A stretch of 64,000 bases of DNA, from positions 3,596,001 to 3,660,000 of the forward strand of contig NZ_CP163518.1 in assembly GCF_041080625.1 (NCBI RefSeq), written 5' to 3'. How positions within the stretch are numbered: position 1 is the first letter of the stretch; each line of letters starts with the position of its first letter. Positions 27,663 to 36,150 of the stretch are shown here, piece after piece. A program made the position numbers and the translations under genes. This DNA is from Streptomyces sp. CG1 (GTDB lineage: Bacteria > Actinomycetota > Actinomycetes > Streptomycetales > Streptomycetaceae). Under the pieces are notes generated by a model. The model was given only the letters and a program-made list of their open reading frames with translations, was not told where the DNA came from and searched no databases.

Positions 27663-28016
27663 TCAGCCCGCGGAAACGGTGAGCCGCACCACGCCGTCAG
27701 GGCCGGCCAGCAGCACCGGCGTCCGCGCACCGCCCAGGTCGGCAACAGCAGCCCGGTCCTCGTCAGGCAGGACCTCCGCCTCGCTCACCACCGCCGCCGC
27801 CTCCAAGGACTTCGCCCCCGACGCCACGGCCATGGCCACGGCCGTACGAAGTGCGCTCAGCCGCAGCGAGGCCAGTTCCACCGACCCGGCGACATACGTC
27901 CGCCCGGTCTCGTCCCGTACGGCCGCCCCCTCCGGCACACCGTTGCGGGCTCGCACGGAACGGGCCAGGGTCACGATCTTGCGGTCCTCGGGGTCAAGCG
28001 CATTGCTCTCGGTCAT
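27663..28016 (-). CDS. Cytidine-deaminase-like protein lacking the zinc site
   Basis: A 117-residue protein with the overall cytidine deaminase layout (DPEDRKIVTLARSVRARNGVPEGAAVRDETGRTYVAGSVELASLRLSALRTAVAMAVASGA), but the catalytic HAE is absent (SLRLSALRTA occupies that region) and there is no Pro-Cys-X2-Cys. The protein contains no cysteine or histidine, so it cannot bind the catalytic zinc and is a pseudoenzyme. In the Streptomyces core order I recall, a gene of this kind lies next to era; here they are separated by the glnK and WxL-like genes. The function is unknown. Confidence 0.75.
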   Translation of the reverse strand: MTESNALDPEDRKIVTLARSVRARNGVPEGAAVRDETGRTYVAGSVELASLRLSALRTAVAMAVASGAKSLEAAAVVSEAEVLPDEDRAAVADLGGARTPVLLAGPDGVVRLTVSAG

Positions 28017-28044
28017 GCCCAGAGCATACGAAGCCCGGCCCCGT

Positions 28045-28905
28045 TCACCCCGCCACGGGGTACATCGCGCCCCGCCGGCCCTCCGGGGACGCCAGCCATT
28101 CCAGCTTTTCCGCGGTGTTCGCCTCGTCCAGGGGGGTGTGCAGCACGATCATCAGATCGGGGCGGGCCGGGACCTTCAGCACCGTCGACTCCACGATCAG
28201 CAGTCCGGCCAGCGGATGGCTCAGTTCCTTGCGCACCTGCCCCTGGTCCTCGATGTCCCGCTCGGCCCACAGCCGAAGGAACTCGGGGCTGCGCTCGGAC
28301 ACCTCGGCGACGACCTCCCTGAACCCCTCGTCGTCCGGCCGCGCCGCGCACGCGGCCCGGAACTGCGCCACGACCGTCCGCGCGTTCCGCTCCCAGCTGT
28401 GGCTGCGCGACCGGTACAGCGGGTCGACGAAGAAGTCGACGAGACAGTTCTGCGTGATGTCCGGCCGCATGCCGAGCACGATCGCGGCCGCGTCGTTGTA
28501 CATCACGCAGTTGTAGTACAGGTCCATGATGTGCGCCGGATACGGCATCCAGGTGTCGATCAGCCGCCGTAGCCCGTCACACATGTTCCGCTTCTCCGGC
28601 GCCACTTCGGGTGCCGGCGGGTTCATTCCGGCCAGCAGGTACAGATGCCGGCGCTCGGCGTCGCTCAGCCGCAGCACCCGGGCGACGGCGTCGAGCACCG
28701 ACGGCGAGACGGAGATCTCCCGCCCCTGCTCAAGCCACTGGTACCAGGAGGCGCCCACTCCGGCGAGCACGGCGACCTCCTCCCGGCGCAGTCCGGGCGT
28801 ACGGCGCCGGCCGCCGCCGACGGGCAGTCCGGCCTCCTCCGGGCTGACCCGGGCCCGCCGGCTCATCAGGAACTCGCGCAGTTCGTTGCGCCATTCACTC
28901 CTCAT
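28045..28905 (-). CDS. XRE/HTH transcriptional regulator with MmyB-like ligand domain
   Basis: A 286-residue regulator with N-terminal helix-turn-helix GRRRTPGLRREEVAVLAGVGASWYQWLEQGREISVS and a C-terminal MmyB-like domain (about residues 105-280). The ATG at 28905 starts the conserved RSEWRNELREFL helix; the frame continues upstream through low-complexity sequence of the divergent promoter. It is divergent from an MFS efflux gene, and a perfect 7-bp inverted repeat lies between them, so it is the likely repressor of that pump, possibly responding to the exported compound. Confidence 0.93.
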   Translation of the reverse strand: MRSEWRNELREFLMSRRARVSPEEAGLPVGGGRRRTPGLRREEVAVLAGVGASWYQWLEQGREISVSPSVLDAVARVLRLSDAERRHLYLLAGMNPPAPEVAPEKRNMCDGLRRLIDTWMPYPAHIMDLYYNCVMYNDAAAIVLGMRPDITQNCLVDFFVDPLYRSRSHSWERNARTVVAQFRAACAARPDDEGFREVVAEVSERSPEFLRLWAERDIEDQGQVRKELSHPLAGLLIVESTVLKVPARPDLMIVLHTPLDEANTAEKLEWLASPEGRRGAMYPVAG

Positions 28906-28948
28906 CGCCCCCGCTGCAGGCACGTACCCGCTCCTCCCCCGTCGTGTC

Positions 28949-28965
28949 TGGTGGTCCCACCACCA
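28949..28965. promoter_or_regulatory. Candidate operator between the XRE regulator and the MFS pump
   Basis: TGGTGGT-CCC-ACCACCA, a perfect 7-bp inverted repeat with a 3-bp centre, lies in the 110-bp divergent intergenic region between the regulator (start 28905) and the transporter (start 29016). Confidence 0.5.
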
Positions 28966-29015
28966 CCATAAGTTCCGACTCCCCACCGGTATTCCGCGCG
29001 CCCGAAGCTCAGGAC

Positions 29016-30461
29016 ATGGCGATCGACACCACCACTCCGACCACCCCCTCCACGGGCGCACCGCTCGACACCCCCCGGTTGTCGACGCGTGACAAGCTGG
29101 TCCTGTTCGTGCTGTGCGCGGCCCAGTTCATGGTCGCGCTGGACTTCTCCGTGCTGAACGTGGCGCTGCCCGAACTCGGCACCGACCTCGGGATGAGCCG
29201 CTCGGCCCTGCAGTGGGCGGTCACCGCGTTCGCGCTGCCCTCCGGCGGTTTCCTGCTGCTCTTCGGCCGCACCGGCGACCTGTACGGCCGCCGGAAGCTG
29301 TTCCTGACCGGCCTGGCCCTGTTCGGCGCGGCCTCGCTGCTGGCGACCCTGGCCTGGGACCCGGCGTCCTTCCTGGCCGGGCGGGCGCTGCAGGGCCTGG
29401 GCGCGGCGGCGATCGTGCCGACCGCAATGTCCCTGCTGACCACCACCTTTCCGGAGGGCCCGGCCCGCGATCGCGCCCTCGGCATCGCCGGCACGGTCAT
29501 GTCGCTGGGCTACACGGTCGGTATGGTCGCGGGCGGCATGCTGACCGACGCGCTCGGCTGGCGCTCCACGATGGCCCTGCTCACCGTGTCCGCGCTGGTC
29601 GTGCTGCCCCTCGCTCCCGGTCTGCTGCCGGAGTCCCGCACCCCGGACCGCCCGCGCCTGGACGTGCCCGGCGCGATCTCCGTCACCGCGGGTCTGCTCT
29701 CCCTGATCTACGCCCTGTCGACGGCCGCCGACCACGGCTTCGGCCGCGCGGACGTCCTCGTCGCCCTGGTCGCCGGTCTGCTTCTGCTGGCCGCATTCAC
29801 GGTGGTCGAATCCCGCACCCAGGCTCCCCTGGTCTCCCTGCCGATGCTGCGCCGCCGCACGGTGGCCTGGGGCAATGTGGGCGGTCTGGTCACCTTCTCG
29901 ATGATGTCCACGGTGATCTTCGTGCTGACCCTGTACCTGCAGGAGATCCTGCGGCTGTCGGCGTTCGAGACGGGCCTGGTCTTCGGCGTCCAGGGTGTGC
30001 TGTCGGCGATCGCCGGCTCGATCGCCCCGAAGGTGATCGGCCGCTTCGGCGCCCGCCGCACCCTGGTCGGCTCGCTGACCGGCCAGGGCGCACTGATCGC
30101 GGCCCTGCTCCCGCTGGACTCCCACGGCTGGTCGGTCTGGCTCGCCACGGCGGCCGTGTCCCTGGCCAGCATGTTCCACCTGGGCGCGATCATCTCGTAC
30201 GGCCTGACCGTCACCTCGGGTGTCCCGGACGAGGAGCAGGGCCTGGCCACCGGTCTGGTGACCTCCACACAGCAGGTCGGCATCACGGTCGGCATCCCGC
30301 TGCTGGGCGTGCTGGCCACCACGTCCCACGATCTGCTGAGCGGCGTCCACACGGTCCTCGCCCTGGACGCGGCGATCGTCCTGGCCGCGGCCGTCCTGGT
30401 CGGGCTGGGCCTGCGCCAGGGCCGGAGCAGCGGCCGGCACCCGGGTCAGCCCAGGGTCTGA
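29016..30461 (+). CDS. MFS drug-efflux transporter, DHA2 (14-TMS) type
   Basis: A 481-residue exporter. AAQFMVALDFSVLNVALPEL is the DHA2 motif of the first helix. Motif A is GRTGDLYGRRKLF, and motif C (the antiporter motif) is GTVMSLGYTVGMVAGGMLTD. About fourteen hydrophobic segments follow. The ATG at 29016 gives the usual short hydrophilic N-terminus; an alternative GTG at 28944 would pass through the candidate operator. It is divergent from its probable XRE repressor and overlaps the convergent carboxypeptidase gene by 16 bp. The substrate is unknown. Confidence 0.93.
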   Translation: MAIDTTTPTTPSTGAPLDTPRLSTRDKLVLFVLCAAQFMVALDFSVLNVALPELGTDLGMSRSALQWAVTAFALPSGGFLLLFGRTGDLYGRRKLFLTGLALFGAASLLATLAWDPASFLAGRALQGLGAAAIVPTAMSLLTTTFPEGPARDRALGIAGTVMSLGYTVGMVAGGMLTDALGWRSTMALLTVSALVVLPLAPGLLPESRTPDRPRLDVPGAISVTAGLLSLIYALSTAADHGFGRADVLVALVAGLLLLAAFTVVESRTQAPLVSLPMLRRRTVAWGNVGGLVTFSMMSTVIFVLTLYLQEILRLSAFETGLVFGVQGVLSAIAGSIAPKVIGRFGARRTLVGSLTGQGALIAALLPLDSHGWSVWLATAAVSLASMFHLGAIISYGLTVTSGVPDEEQGLATGLVTSTQQVGITVGIPLLGVLATTSHDLLSGVHTVLALDAAIVLAAAVLVGLGLRQGRSSGRHPGQPRV

Positions 30462-31465
30462 ACGATCTCGCTCCGCGCGGCCGTGTGCACCACACGGCCG
30501 CGCGCGCCGTTGACCAGCGGAAGGAAGGGCGCGACATGCCCGCACTCGACATCGGCCACGATCGGCACCGCGAGCGGGCCGAGCGCGTCGAGGACGGCCT
30601 CGTGCTGGGTGAGGGTACGGCTGTCGGGGGCGTGGGTCCGGCCGACGAGAACGGCGGCGGCCCGGTCGAAGAACCCGGCGAGCCGCATACCGTGCAGGTG
30701 GCGGCAGATGGTGAACGCGTTGTCCTCGCAGGCCTCGACATAGACGAGCAGCGACTCGTCCCCGGCGAACCGCGAGGTGTCGAGGTACGGCGTGCCTGCG
30801 AGGTGACCGATGGTCTCGATGCAGCCGCCGATCAGCCGCCCCTCGGCCTCCACGTCCCCGTCCCCGTCGAGCCGGGCCCAGCCGCCCTCCGCGTCCAGCG
30901 TGAACTCCCGCACCTCCGGGTGGCGCTGCCAGTCGTCGTAGCCCCCGGACCGGTACCGCCCGGGAGGCGTCTGCGCGAACGGCTCGCCCTGCGGCGCGGC
31001 CACGATGTCGAGCCAGGACAGCAGCCCCTCGGGCGTCCGGTACGGCGTGTCCATGAGGTTGTTGCCGTGCACGGTCGCGATCCCGGTGCGCAGGGTCAGC
31101 GGGGTGATGATCGTCGACATGTCCGAGTAGCCGACGACCCAGGTCGGCTCGGCCCGCCCGATCGCCTCGAAGTCGAGCAGCGGCAGCAGATCGATCGCCA
31201 ACTCCCCGCCCCACGGCGGCACCACGGCCCGGATCGTCGGGTCGGTCAGCATGCCGGTCAGCTCGGCGGCGCGTTCACGGGCCGGGGCACTCACATGCCC
31301 TGAGCCGTCCATGCACCGGCCGACGACAGCCTCGTACCCCCGCGCCTCGATCTCCCGGACCGCGACATCGAGCCGCCCCTGGAGATCCTTGGCCACTCCG
31401 GCGGAGGGAGAGGTCACACCGACACGGTCACCGGGGCGCAGGGGGCGCGGGTATCGCACAGTCAT
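30446..31465 (-). CDS. LD-carboxypeptidase / MccF-like S66 serine peptidase
   Basis: A 339-residue cytosolic S66-family peptidase. The nucleophile is Ser-114 in VVGYSDMS, a glutamate lies in VYVEACEDN, and the histidine is in VECGHVAPF, completing the Ser-Glu-His triad. Family members trim LD-peptide bonds of recycled peptidoglycan or detoxify microcin C-like aminoacyl nucleotides (MccF); GNNLMDTPYRTPEG and the long insert make the MccF-like branch likely. It stands alone, convergent with the MFS pump. Confidence 0.9.
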   Translation of the reverse strand: MTVRYPRPLRPGDRVGVTSPSAGVAKDLQGRLDVAVREIEARGYEAVVGRCMDGSGHVSAPARERAAELTGMLTDPTIRAVVPPWGGELAIDLLPLLDFEAIGRAEPTWVVGYSDMSTIITPLTLRTGIATVHGNNLMDTPYRTPEGLLSWLDIVAAPQGEPFAQTPPGRYRSGGYDDWQRHPEVREFTLDAEGGWARLDGDGDVEAEGRLIGGCIETIGHLAGTPYLDTSRFAGDESLLVYVEACEDNAFTICRHLHGMRLAGFFDRAAAVLVGRTHAPDSRTLTQHEAVLDALGPLAVPIVADVECGHVAPFLPLVNGARGRVVHTAARSEIVQTLG

Positions 31466-31528
31466 GCGTCGGATTGTGTCAACAGGTCAGCGGGGACCGG
31501 CAAGGCAATTGCGGCCGGTCCAGCGGCT

Positions 31529-31888
31529 CTACGGCCGGTCCAGCCGCAGCCGCTCCGCCCTCGGCAGCCCCGCGACGACGAGGTCGTACGAGTCCTCGAT
31601 CAGCTCCTTCAGGAGCCGTTCGGGCAGGTCGCCGTCGGCGGTCACGGTGTTCCAGTGCCGCTTGTTCATGTGATATCCGGGGATGATCAGCCCCTCGTGC
31701 TCACCCCGCAGTCTGACGGCGTCCTCGGGGTCGCACTTGAGGTTGATCGTCAGGGGCCGCCCGTCCAGCCTGCTCAGGGCGAACATCTTGCCCAGCACCT
31801 TGAAGACAGAGGCATCCGGGCCGAAGGGAAAATCCTCCACCGCGGCATTGAAGGACAGGCAGAAAGCGCGCAACTCCTCAGGTGTCAC
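31529..31888 (-). CDS. MmcQ/YjbR-family DNA-binding-fold protein
   Basis: A 119-residue protein of the YjbR/MmcQ family: MTPEELRAFCLSFNAAVEDFPFGPDASVFKV, LTINLKCDPEDAVRLR, and GYHMNKRHWNTVTADG are the typical blocks. The fold resembles double-wing DNA-binding proteins; the function is not established. The GTG start overlaps the stop of the CorC-like gene (ATGA-type on the minus strand), making it the last gene of the phoH-ybeY-corC operon. Confidence 0.9.
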   Translation of the reverse strand: MTPEELRAFCLSFNAAVEDFPFGPDASVFKVLGKMFALSRLDGRPLTINLKCDPEDAVRLRGEHEGLIIPGYHMNKRHWNTVTADGDLPERLLKELIEDSYDLVVAGLPRAERLRLDRP

Positions 31889-33171
31889 TCGGGTTTCTCC
31901 TCCCCGGCGGGTTCCACCAGGACCGTGACGATCTTGTTCCGGCGTCCGGCCGCGGCCTCCGCCGTGAGCTTCAGGCGGCGTTCGTCGGGCAGTTCGACCT
32001 CGGCGGACGCGCCCGCGATGGGCACGCGGCCGAGGGCCTTGGCGAGCAGTCCGCCGACGGTCTCCACGTCCTCGTCGTCGTACTCCTCCAGACCGTACAG
32101 CTCACCGAGGTCGGTGATGTCGAGGCGGGCGGTGACCCGGTAGCGGTCGTCGCCGAGGTCCTCCACGGGCGGGAGTTCCCGGTCGTACTCGTCGGTGATC
32201 TCCCCGACGATCTCCTCCAGGATGTCCTCGATGGTGACGATGCCGGCCGTGCCGCCGTACTCGTCGATGACGACGGCGACGTGATTGCGTTCCTTCTGCA
32301 TCTCGCGCAGCAGGTCACCGGCGTTCTTGGTGTCCGGCACGAAGACGGCCGGCCGCATGGCGGTGGAGACCAGGTCGCTCTCGGCGTCCCGGCTGATGTG
32401 CGTCTTGCGGACCAGGTCCTTCAGATACACGATCCCGACGATGTCGTCCTCGCTCTCGCCGGTGACCGGTATCCGGGAGAAGCCGGAGCGCAGGGCGAGC
32501 GTGAGGGCCTGGCGGATGGTCTTGTACCGCTCGATCACGACCAGGTCGGTGCGCGGGACCATCACCTCACGCACGAGCGTGTCGCCCAGCTCGAAGACCG
32601 AGTGCACCATCCGGCGCTCCTCGTCCTCGATCAGCGACTCCTTCTCGGCGAGGTCCACCAGTGCGCGCAGCTCGGCCTCGGAGGCGAACGGGCCACGCCT
32701 GAAGCCCTTGCCGGGCGTGAGCGCGTTACCGATGAGGATGAGGAGCGACGGGATCGGGCCCATCACCCGGGCGAGCGGCAGCAGGACGTACGCCGCCACC
32801 GTCGCCGTGTTCAGCGGGTGCTGGCGGCCGATGGTGCGCGGAGAGACGCCGACGGCGACGTACGACACGAGCACCATGACCCCGATGGCGGCCAGCAGGG
32901 CCTCCCAGGTGGCGCTGAACTCCTGCAGGCAGGCGTACGTCACCAGGGCCGCGGCCGCCATCTCGCAGGCGACGCGGACCAGCAGGGCCACATTGAGATA
33001 GCGGGTGGGGTCGGCGGCGACCTGGGCGAGCTTGGCGCTGCCGCGCCGGCCGGACTTGACGGCCTCCTCGGCGCGGAAGCTGGAGACGCGCGCCAGGCCC
33101 GCCTCCGCGCAGGCGGCGAGCCAGGCGACGACGACCAGCGCGATCGCGCCGACCACGATCTGCGGAGACAT
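31885..33171 (-). CDS. CorC/HlyC-family membrane protein (CNNM/DUF21, CBS domains)
   Basis: A 428-residue membrane protein. The N-terminal DUF21 domain has four hydrophobic segments within the first about 150 residues, followed by the tandem CBS pair (MVPRTDLVVIERYKTIRQALTLALRSGFSRIPVTGE... and HVAVVIDEYGGTAGIVTIEDILEEIVGEI) and a C-terminal CorC_HlyC transporter-associated domain. The family is implicated in Mg2+/Co2+ transport or homeostasis. The conserved gene order phoH-ybeY-corC places it in an RNA-metabolism operon widely kept in bacteria. It starts 19 bp after ybeY. Confidence 0.94.
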   Translation of the reverse strand: MSPQIVVGAIALVVVAWLAACAEAGLARVSSFRAEEAVKSGRRGSAKLAQVAADPTRYLNVALLVRVACEMAAAALVTYACLQEFSATWEALLAAIGVMVLVSYVAVGVSPRTIGRQHPLNTATVAAYVLLPLARVMGPIPSLLILIGNALTPGKGFRRGPFASEAELRALVDLAEKESLIEDEERRMVHSVFELGDTLVREVMVPRTDLVVIERYKTIRQALTLALRSGFSRIPVTGESEDDIVGIVYLKDLVRKTHISRDAESDLVSTAMRPAVFVPDTKNAGDLLREMQKERNHVAVVIDEYGGTAGIVTIEDILEEIVGEITDEYDRELPPVEDLGDDRYRVTARLDITDLGELYGLEEYDDEDVETVGGLLAKALGRVPIAGASAEVELPDERRLKLTAEAAAGRRNKIVTVLVEPAGEEKPE

Positions 33172-33190
33172 CGCAGGACGACCGATCCGG

Positions 33191-33688
33191 TTACGAGACG
33201 GTCGGCGCCGGCGACGGGCCGGTCAGCCCGTGCTCGGCCCGCCACCCGTCGACGATGGCGGCCTGGAGCCCGAACATCTCGGCTTTCTCGTCGGGCTCCT
33301 CGTGGTCGTAGCCCAGCAGGTGCAGCACGCCATGGACGGTGAGCAGCTGAAGCTCCTCGTCCATGGAGTGCTGCGTCGGGGCTTCGGCCCCCTGCTTGGC
33401 GGCGACCTCGGGGCAGAGCACGATGTCGCCGAGCAGCCCCTGCGGCGGCTCGTCGTCGTCCTTCGACGGCGGCCGCAGCTCGTCCATCGGGAACGACATG
33501 ACATCGGTCGGCCCGGGCAGGTCCATCCACTGGATGTGCAACTGCTCCATGGCGTCGGCGTCCACGACGATCACCGAGAGCTCGGAAAGCGGGTGGATGC
33601 GCATCCGCGCGAGCGCGTAGCGGGCGATGTCGAGGACCGCCTGCTCGTCTACCTCGGTGCCGGATTCGTTGTTGACGTCGATCGACAT
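33191..33688 (-). CDS. ybeY: Endoribonuclease YbeY, 16S rRNA 3'-end maturation
   Basis: A 165-residue zinc-dependent RNase. The diagnostic H-G-X-L-H-L-X-G-Y-D-H motif is present as [14 protein letters not shown], supplying the three metal histidines, and [14 protein letters not shown] is the second conserved block. It acts in 16S rRNA processing and ribosome quality control. It lies 12 bp after phoH and just before corC, the usual operon. Era, another 16S 3'-end factor, is 10 kb away in the same orientation. Confidence 0.96.
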   Translation of the reverse strand: MSIDVNNESGTEVDEQAVLDIARYALARMRIHPLSELSVIVVDADAMEQLHIQWMDLPGPTDVMSFPMDELRPPSKDDDEPPQGLLGDIVLCPEVAAKQGAEAPTQHSMDEELQLLTVHGVLHLLGYDHEEPDEKAEMFGLQAAIVDGWRAEHGLTGPSPAPTVS

Positions 33689-33700
33689 GGCCGTGCTGGT

Positions 33701-34783
33701 CTACTTCCCCTTGGAGCCCTTGGCGCCCGTCTTGCCACGGCCGCCCTTGTGGGTGCCGTTCTCGGTGCCGTGCTTGCTGTCGTACAACTCGTACGCGTCG
33801 ACGATACGGCCCACCAGCTTGTGCCGTACGACATCGTGGGACGACAGCCGGGAGAAGTGGACGTCCTCCACGCCCTCCAGGATCTCCTGCACCTGCCGCA
33901 GACCGGACTTGGTGCCGTTCGGCAGGTCGACCTGGGTCACGTCACCGGTGATGACGATCTTCGAGTCGAAGCCGAGGCGGGTGAGGAACATCTTCATCTG
34001 CTCGGGGCTCGTGTTCTGGGCCTCGTCCAGGATGATGAAGGCGTCGTTGAGCGTACGGCCGCGCATGTAGGCGAGCGGCGCGACCTCGATGGTCCCGGCG
34101 GCCATCAGCCGTGGGATGGAGTCGGGGTCGAGCATGTCGTGCAGCGCGTCGTACAGCGGGCGCAGGTAGGGGTCGATCTTCTCGTAGAGCGTGCCGGGCA
34201 GGAAGCCCAGCCGCTCGCCGGCCTCGACCGCGGGGCGGGTGAGGATGATGCGGTTGACCTGCTTGGACTGGAGGGCCTGGACGGCCTTGGCCATGGCCAG
34301 GTAGGTCTTTCCGGTACCGGCGGGGCCGATGCCGAAGACGATCGTGTGCTTGTCGATCGCGTCGACGTACCGCTTCTGGTTGAGGGTCTTCGGGCGGATC
34401 GTGCGGCCTCGCGAGGACAGGATGTTCTGCGTCAGCACCTGGGCCGGGGTCTCCGGGCCGTCGCTGGTCCCGTTCTCGCTCGCCTTGAGCATGGCGATCG
34501 AGCGTTCCACTGCGTCCTCCGTCATCGGCTGCCCGGTGCGGAGCACCAGCATCATCTCGTCGAACACGCGCGAAATGAGGGCGACGTCGCTTCGGTCGCC
34601 GACCGCGCTGATCTCATTGCCCCGGACGTGGATGTCGGCCGCCGGGAAGGCCCTCTCGATCACACGCAGGAGGGAGTCGCCAGAGCCCAGCACGGTCACC
34701 ATGGGGTGCTGGGCGGGGACGGTGAACTGCGCTCTCGCCTGCTCCTGCGCGGGGGTGGTGTGAGCTGTGGGTGTCTGTGTCAT
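33701..34783 (-). CDS. phoH: PhoH-family ATPase
   Basis: A 360-residue PhoH-like P-loop protein. Walker A is [21 protein letters not shown] and Walker [24 protein letters not shown], followed by [14 protein letters not shown]. An N-terminal KH-like segment ([25 protein letters not shown]) precedes the ATPase core. It is thought to be an RNA helicase or ATPase acting with YbeY. It is the first gene of the phoH-ybeY-corC-yjbR operon; the C-terminal Lys/Gly-rich tail is typical of Streptomyces versions. Confidence 0.95.
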   Translation of the reverse strand: MTQTPTAHTTPAQEQARAQFTVPAQHPMVTVLGSGDSLLRVIERAFPAADIHVRGNEISAVGDRSDVALISRVFDEMMLVLRTGQPMTEDAVERSIAMLKASENGTSDGPETPAQVLTQNILSSRGRTIRPKTLNQKRYVDAIDKHTIVFGIGPAGTGKTYLAMAKAVQALQSKQVNRIILTRPAVEAGERLGFLPGTLYEKIDPYLRPLYDALHDMLDPDSIPRLMAAGTIEVAPLAYMRGRTLNDAFIILDEAQNTSPEQMKMFLTRLGFDSKIVITGDVTQVDLPNGTKSGLRQVQEILEGVEDVHFSRLSSHDVVRHKLVGRIVDAYELYDSKHGTENGTHKGGRGKTGAKGSKGK

Positions 34784-34917
34784 GGGCCGGCGCTGAAGGC
34801 CTGCGCTTCCTCCTCGTCACGGCCGCCTGGCTGAGGACGGCCTCGCGACTCCAGGGTACGACGGTGCACAGACAAGCCCGTAGGGCTTTTCCGAGGGTGA
34901 CTTCTCCGCCGCGTGCG

Positions 34918-36075
34918 TCAGCTGGAGCGGCGGAAACCGATCGTCGGTACCGCTCGCCGCAACGGCCACGGCCGGTCCAGTTCCTCCGGCACCAGCCCCT
35001 CGAGGAACTCATACCTCTGCAACGCCGCCGGATCCTGCCCCGGAAGGGCCTGCACGCGCCGCCACCACGCCCCGATCTCCGACCACCCCGGCGCCGACAG
35101 CGACCCCCCGAACTCCTGCACCGACAGGGCGGCCGTGAGTCCGGCGAAGGCCAGCCGGTCCGCCAGCGGCCACCCCGCCAGGGACCCCGTCACGAACCCG
35201 GCGACGAACACATCCCCCGCCCCCGTCGGATCCAGCGCCTCCACGGCGATCGCCGGCACCTCCGCCGCCTCCCCCGTACGCCGGTCCACCGCATACGCTC
35301 CCTCCGGCCCCAGCGTCACCACGGCCACCGGCACATACTCGGTCAGGGCATGCGCGGCGATCCGAGGGCAGTCCGCCCCGGTGTACCGCTTCGCCTCCTC
35401 CGCGTTCGGCAGAAACGCCTCGCAGTGCTCCAGATCGGCCAGCCCGGCGAGATCCCAGGCCCCGGTGTCGTCCCAGCCGACGTCGGCGAAGATCCGGGTC
35501 CCCTCGCGCGCGGCCGCGGCGATCCACGGCGCGCGCGTGCCCGGCGTCAGCGAGGCCACGGCCGCCCGCGCGCGGGGTGCGCGGTCCCGGGCCCGCTCCT
35601 GCAGGAACGCGACCTGGGGCGGCGGCTCGTGCCCGTGCGACACCATCGTCCGCTCGCCCTCGTACGCCATGGACACGGTCACCGGCGAGTGCCAGCCGGG
35701 CACGGTCCGTGACGCCGACAGATCGATGCCCTCGCCCTGTTCGAGCGCGTCCCAGCAGTACTCGCCGTAGTGGTCGTCCCCGAAGGCCGCCGCGAGGGAG
35801 GTCCTCAGCCCGAGCCGGGCCAGGGCCGTGGCCATGTTGGCGACCCCGCCGGGGCTGGAGCCCATGCCCCGGGCCCAGGACTCGGTACCGCGTACGGGCG
35901 CCGAGTCCAGGCCGGTGAAGATGATGTCGAGGAAGACCGTGCCCGTCAGACAGACGTCCCAGGGCGGGTCACCGGGCCCGCGCAGCGCCGCGAGCGGATC
36001 GACCTGGGCCCGGCGGCGCGCGGCCTGGGTGAGGTGTTCCGGTTCCTCTCCGGTGATCGTGTGCGACGGGGTCAC
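34918..36075 (-). CDS. PfkB-family carbohydrate kinase
   Basis: A 385-residue ribokinase-fold sugar kinase. SSPGGVANMATALARLG is the N-terminal PfkB signature and ALDPTGAGDVFVAGFV the C-terminal signature carrying the catalytic aspartate. The GTG at 36075 has GGGAG upstream. An extra about 40 residues precede the fold. It lies 75 bp downstream of gudD on the same strand, so it may be co-transcribed with glucarate catabolism, although the canonical glucarate route to 2-oxoglutarate does not need a kinase. The substrate is unknown. Confidence 0.9.
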   Translation of the reverse strand: MTPSHTITGEEPEHLTQAARRRAQVDPLAALRGPGDPPWDVCLTGTVFLDIIFTGLDSAPVRGTESWARGMGSSPGGVANMATALARLGLRTSLAAAFGDDHYGEYCWDALEQGEGIDLSASRTVPGWHSPVTVSMAYEGERTMVSHGHEPPPQVAFLQERARDRAPRARAAVASLTPGTRAPWIAAAAREGTRIFADVGWDDTGAWDLAGLADLEHCEAFLPNAEEAKRYTGADCPRIAAHALTEYVPVAVVTLGPEGAYAVDRRTGEAAEVPAIAVEALDPTGAGDVFVAGFVTGSLAGWPLADRLAFAGLTAALSVQEFGGSLSAPGWSEIGAWWRRVQALPGQDPAALQRYEFLEGLVPEELDRPWPLRRAVPTIGFRRSS

Positions 36076-36150
36076 GGTGCACTCCCTGGCGTGGTGCGGA
36101 TCTGGCCAGTGTGCACCACTTAGCGCGCCGTGCAGCGGGTTGACAAATGC

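Noticed and set aside
28944..29015. Upstream GTG start (28944) for the MFS pump
   Set aside because: It would place the start within the shared promoter and candidate operator and add a low-complexity leader absent from typical DHA2 proteins.
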